Position numbers and translations under genes: made by a program | Shown here: piece by piece, positions 56,613-57,721 of the stretch | Position numbering within the stretch: position 1 is the stretch's first letter | Layout: every line of letters begins with the position of its first letter | DNA from: a virus | Direction: 5' to 3' (one strand) | DNA: 57,721 bases | IMG/VR virus record: IMGVR_UViG_3300047318_000296 | Span: 1 to 57,721 of that record | Notes under the pieces: generated by a model | Told to the model about the DNA's origin: nothing | Database searches by the model: none | The model's input: the letters and a program-made list of their open reading frames with translations, nothing else

Positions 56613-56990
56613 ATGTATTTTAATTCAATAATTAAAAATGAGAATATTTTCAATCTTCTTCTTACTCAAGCTAAAACTTCGGACTTCACCTCACACAGAC
56701 ATTCCGCCGCGATTGTTTACAAGAAAAAGGTTTTGAGTATTGGCTGTAATCAAATAAAGACACATCCCCTGATGCTTAAATATCAAACCGATGAACATAA
56801 GATACACCTCCATGCCGAAATTGATGCAATCATTAAGGCAATTAACCTGCACGGCTCAGAAATCTTGAAGCGGTGTGAATTGTACGTACTTCGTCTAACT
56901 GGCGGTGGGAATGTTGGTCATAGCAAGCCGTGTCGCGGGTGTCAAAAAGCGATTGATGCGTTTGGTTTTAAAGGAGTTTATTGGACGTGA
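56613..56990 (+). CDS. dCMP/cytidine deaminase-like protein
   Basis: 125 aa. The zinc-dependent deaminase site is complete: LHAEIDAIIKA (HAE) and SKPCRGCQKAI (PCxxC), after HSAAIVYKKKVLSIGCNQIK. It converts dCMP or a related cytosine nucleotide to the uracil form, feeding dTMP synthesis. It follows tnpB directly and is transcribed away from it. Its codons across the tnpB insertion point differ from the remnant at 55409 at several bases. SD AAGAGG, ATG 56613. Confidence 0.85.
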   Translation: MYFNSIIKNENIFNLLLTQAKTSDFTSHRHSAAIVYKKKVLSIGCNQIKTHPLMLKYQTDEHKIHLHAEIDAIIKAINLHGSEILKRCELYVLRLTGGGNVGHSKPCRGCQKAIDAFGFKGVYWT

Positions 56991-57205
56991 CCGAATATAA
57001 TTGGATCGTTGATGATTTAGATAATGTGGTGATGCTTGAACGTGTCGATCCAATTACTAACTCATTGAGTTACGCCGTTGTAAGTGATAAGAAAGCGCTT
57101 GACAATTTTTTCCGAGTCACAGATACTGGTGATCTAGTCGGAATCGTCCCTGATCGATATGTCAAGGAATATAAGAATTATGTTAAACGAAACATTGGTC
57201 CTTAA
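56981..57205 (+). CDS. Hypothetical protein
   Basis: 74 aa. Acidic start (TEYNWIVDDLDNVVMLERVD), then VVSDKKALDNFFRVTDTGD. TTG 56981 (AAGGAG five bases before) or GTG 56987 (GTGA overlap). Unknown. Confidence 0.65.
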   Translation: MDVTEYNWIVDDLDNVVMLERVDPITNSLSYAVVSDKKALDNFFRVTDTGDLVGIVPDRYVKEYKNYVKRNIGP

Positions 57206-57219
57206 AGGAGTGCTTAAAT

Positions 57220-57483
57220 ATGCTAGCTTATGCAGATATGCTGATTCCAGCGGCGAAAGAAGCCGGGATGAAGGTTCCCTACGATCCAGATAGTTATGAC
57301 AAGGAAGAATATCCTCATTTCTTTGTCTATGCCGCGATTCAGCTTGGTCAAGCCTTGCCATATCCTTCGGCGCATTGGGATAATGCTCATGTCATTGCTG
57401 CTATTCCGGTAGAAAAATTGAAGCTCATGACGATGCAGGATTTCTATGACGCAGGTTTTGAGGCAGGGTTTCCGATTCCATAA
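57220..57483 (+). CDS. Hypothetical protein, 3' end likely cut by tnpB copy 2
   Basis: 87 aa: MLAYADMLIPAAKEAGMKVP, then FFVYAAIQLGQALPYPSAHW and FYDAGFEAGFPIP. AAAGGAGTGCTTAAAT before the ATG. The stop TAA lies in the first bases of the tnpB right end (CCATAACG), so the reading frame appears truncated or capped by the insertion. Unknown family. Confidence 0.65.
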   Translation: MLAYADMLIPAAKEAGMKVPYDPDSYDKEEYPHFFVYAAIQLGQALPYPSAHWDNAHVIAAIPVEKLKLMTMQDFYDAGFEAGFPIP

Positions 57484-57610
57484 CGTCTTATCGTCCGTCA
57501 TTGACAGACAAAGATTCCCGCAACCGGAGGCTGACGATCCAGCCCAAGTTTGAGAATATTCCGTGCCGCGTTCACATCTCTGTCATGAGGCGCATCACAG
57601 CCGGAACAAG
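57477..57610 (-). ncRNA. Candidate omega RNA of tnpB copy 2
   Basis: Same conserved 3' region as copy 1, lacking three bases (ACT) near the stop. Its guide would be the flank GGAATCGGAAACCCTG, inside the 57220 gene. The 5' limit is approximate. Confidence 0.4.
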
Positions 57611-57721
57611 TCCAAACTCTCATTCCAAGATTCTTCCTCCCTTTCGGTCTCTGTGGCGGTTTCTCACCACATACGGAACAAACTTGGGTCGTATAAGCTT
57701 CGTTGGTAACGACGCATGTTC
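57498..57721 (-). CDS. tnpB: TnpB RNA-guided nuclease, copy 2 (5' part beyond window)
   Basis: The last about 74 codons of a second tnpB, differing from copy 1 at only a handful of bases (for example TTCACATC against TTTACGTC) and ending in TGA rather than TAA. The zinc finger and HDRDVNAA-equivalent region are intact (here HDRDVNAA is encoded with a different preceding codon). The gene runs off the right edge in the same orientation as copy 1. Confidence 0.9.
   Translation of the reverse strand, partial: TCVVTNEAYTTQVCSVCGEKPPQRPKGRKNLGMRVWTCSGCDAPHDRDVNAARNILKLGLDRQPPVAGIFVCQ

Noticed and set aside
1-57721. CRISPR array or diversity-generating retroelement
   Set aside because: No regularly spaced short repeats were seen, and no reverse transcriptase or adenine-variable repeat pair accompanies the fibre duplication at 15648; its differences are indels and mixed substitutions.
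1-57721. tRNA genes
   Set aside because: I saw no cloverleaf with a GTTCGAATC-type T-arm in the intergenic spaces; a tRNAscan-SE run would settle it.

Overview
The window is part of the genome of a large, tailed, apparently virulent bacteriophage of a Gram-negative host. The evidence is about 120 tightly packed genes, mostly small and overlapping by 1-8 bases, an adjacent rIIA-rIIB pair, T4-type nucleic-acid repair proteins, many free-standing homing-type nucleases, several receptor-binding proteins, and promoters that look like host sigma70 sites (TTGACA/TTGACT, 16-17 bp, TATAAT-like). A lipoprotein, secreted and membrane proteins and an ExbBD/MotAB-like pair point to a two-membrane host. 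I do not name a genus. No capsid, terminase or DNA polymerase genes, and no tRNA genes, were seen here.

Layout. 1-10.9 kb (minus): an early-type operon with a methyltransferase, a PTH2-like protein, a stand-alone polynucleotide 3'-phosphatase domain, a catalytic-domain-only tyrosine recombinase, a SLOG/DprA-like protein, an ATP-dependent DNA ligase, an acyl carrier protein, rIIB and rIIA. It starts at a bidirectional promoter at 10.95 kb that also drives the plus-strand block 11.0-14.6 kb. That block holds an NAD salvage pair: a bifunctional NMN adenylyltransferase/Nudix protein and nicotinamide phosphoribosyltransferase. 14.6-18.7 kb: a tandem HNH nuclease and the first receptor-binding cassettes. 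18.8-32.3 kb (minus): a 1063-aa primase-helicase, a prohibitin-like lipoprotein, a SpoT-like HD protein, a MotA/MotB-like membrane pair with a third membrane protein, and many small proteins. 32.4-42.4 kb: a GIY-YIG nuclease, then a minus operon with a metallophosphoesterase, an RNA polymerase alpha-CTD-like protein, an ATP-grasp protein and a DHH phosphoesterase. 42.35-42.51 kb: a palindromic bidirectional promoter. 43.4-50.4 kb and 53-55.3 kb: more tail fibre/tailspike cassettes (SGNH esterases and beta-helices), each with its own promoter. 50.6-53 kb (plus): an HNH nuclease, a phosphoribosyltransferase and small genes. 55.4-57.7 kb: two near-identical tnpB genes flanking a dCMP deaminase and two small genes.

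How it fits together. NAD salvage, the HD protein, the alpha-CTD mimic, the acyl carrier protein, the prohibitin and the motor-like pair look like host-takeover or counter-defence functions. The ligase, 3'-phosphatase and primase-helicase serve DNA replication and repair. The fibre region is modular: small proteins with a shared YPFGKK N-terminus precede exchangeable enzymatic tips, with repeated promoter/terminator modules, GC-rich foreign tips and a leftover fibre fragment. The most unusual observation is at 55.4-57.0 kb. A tnpB element abuts a 43-bp remnant of a dCMP deaminase gene, cut exactly at the zinc-binding HAE codons, and an intact but sequence-diverged deaminase lies immediately behind the element. 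This resembles an RNA-guided homing element with a resistant rescue copy.
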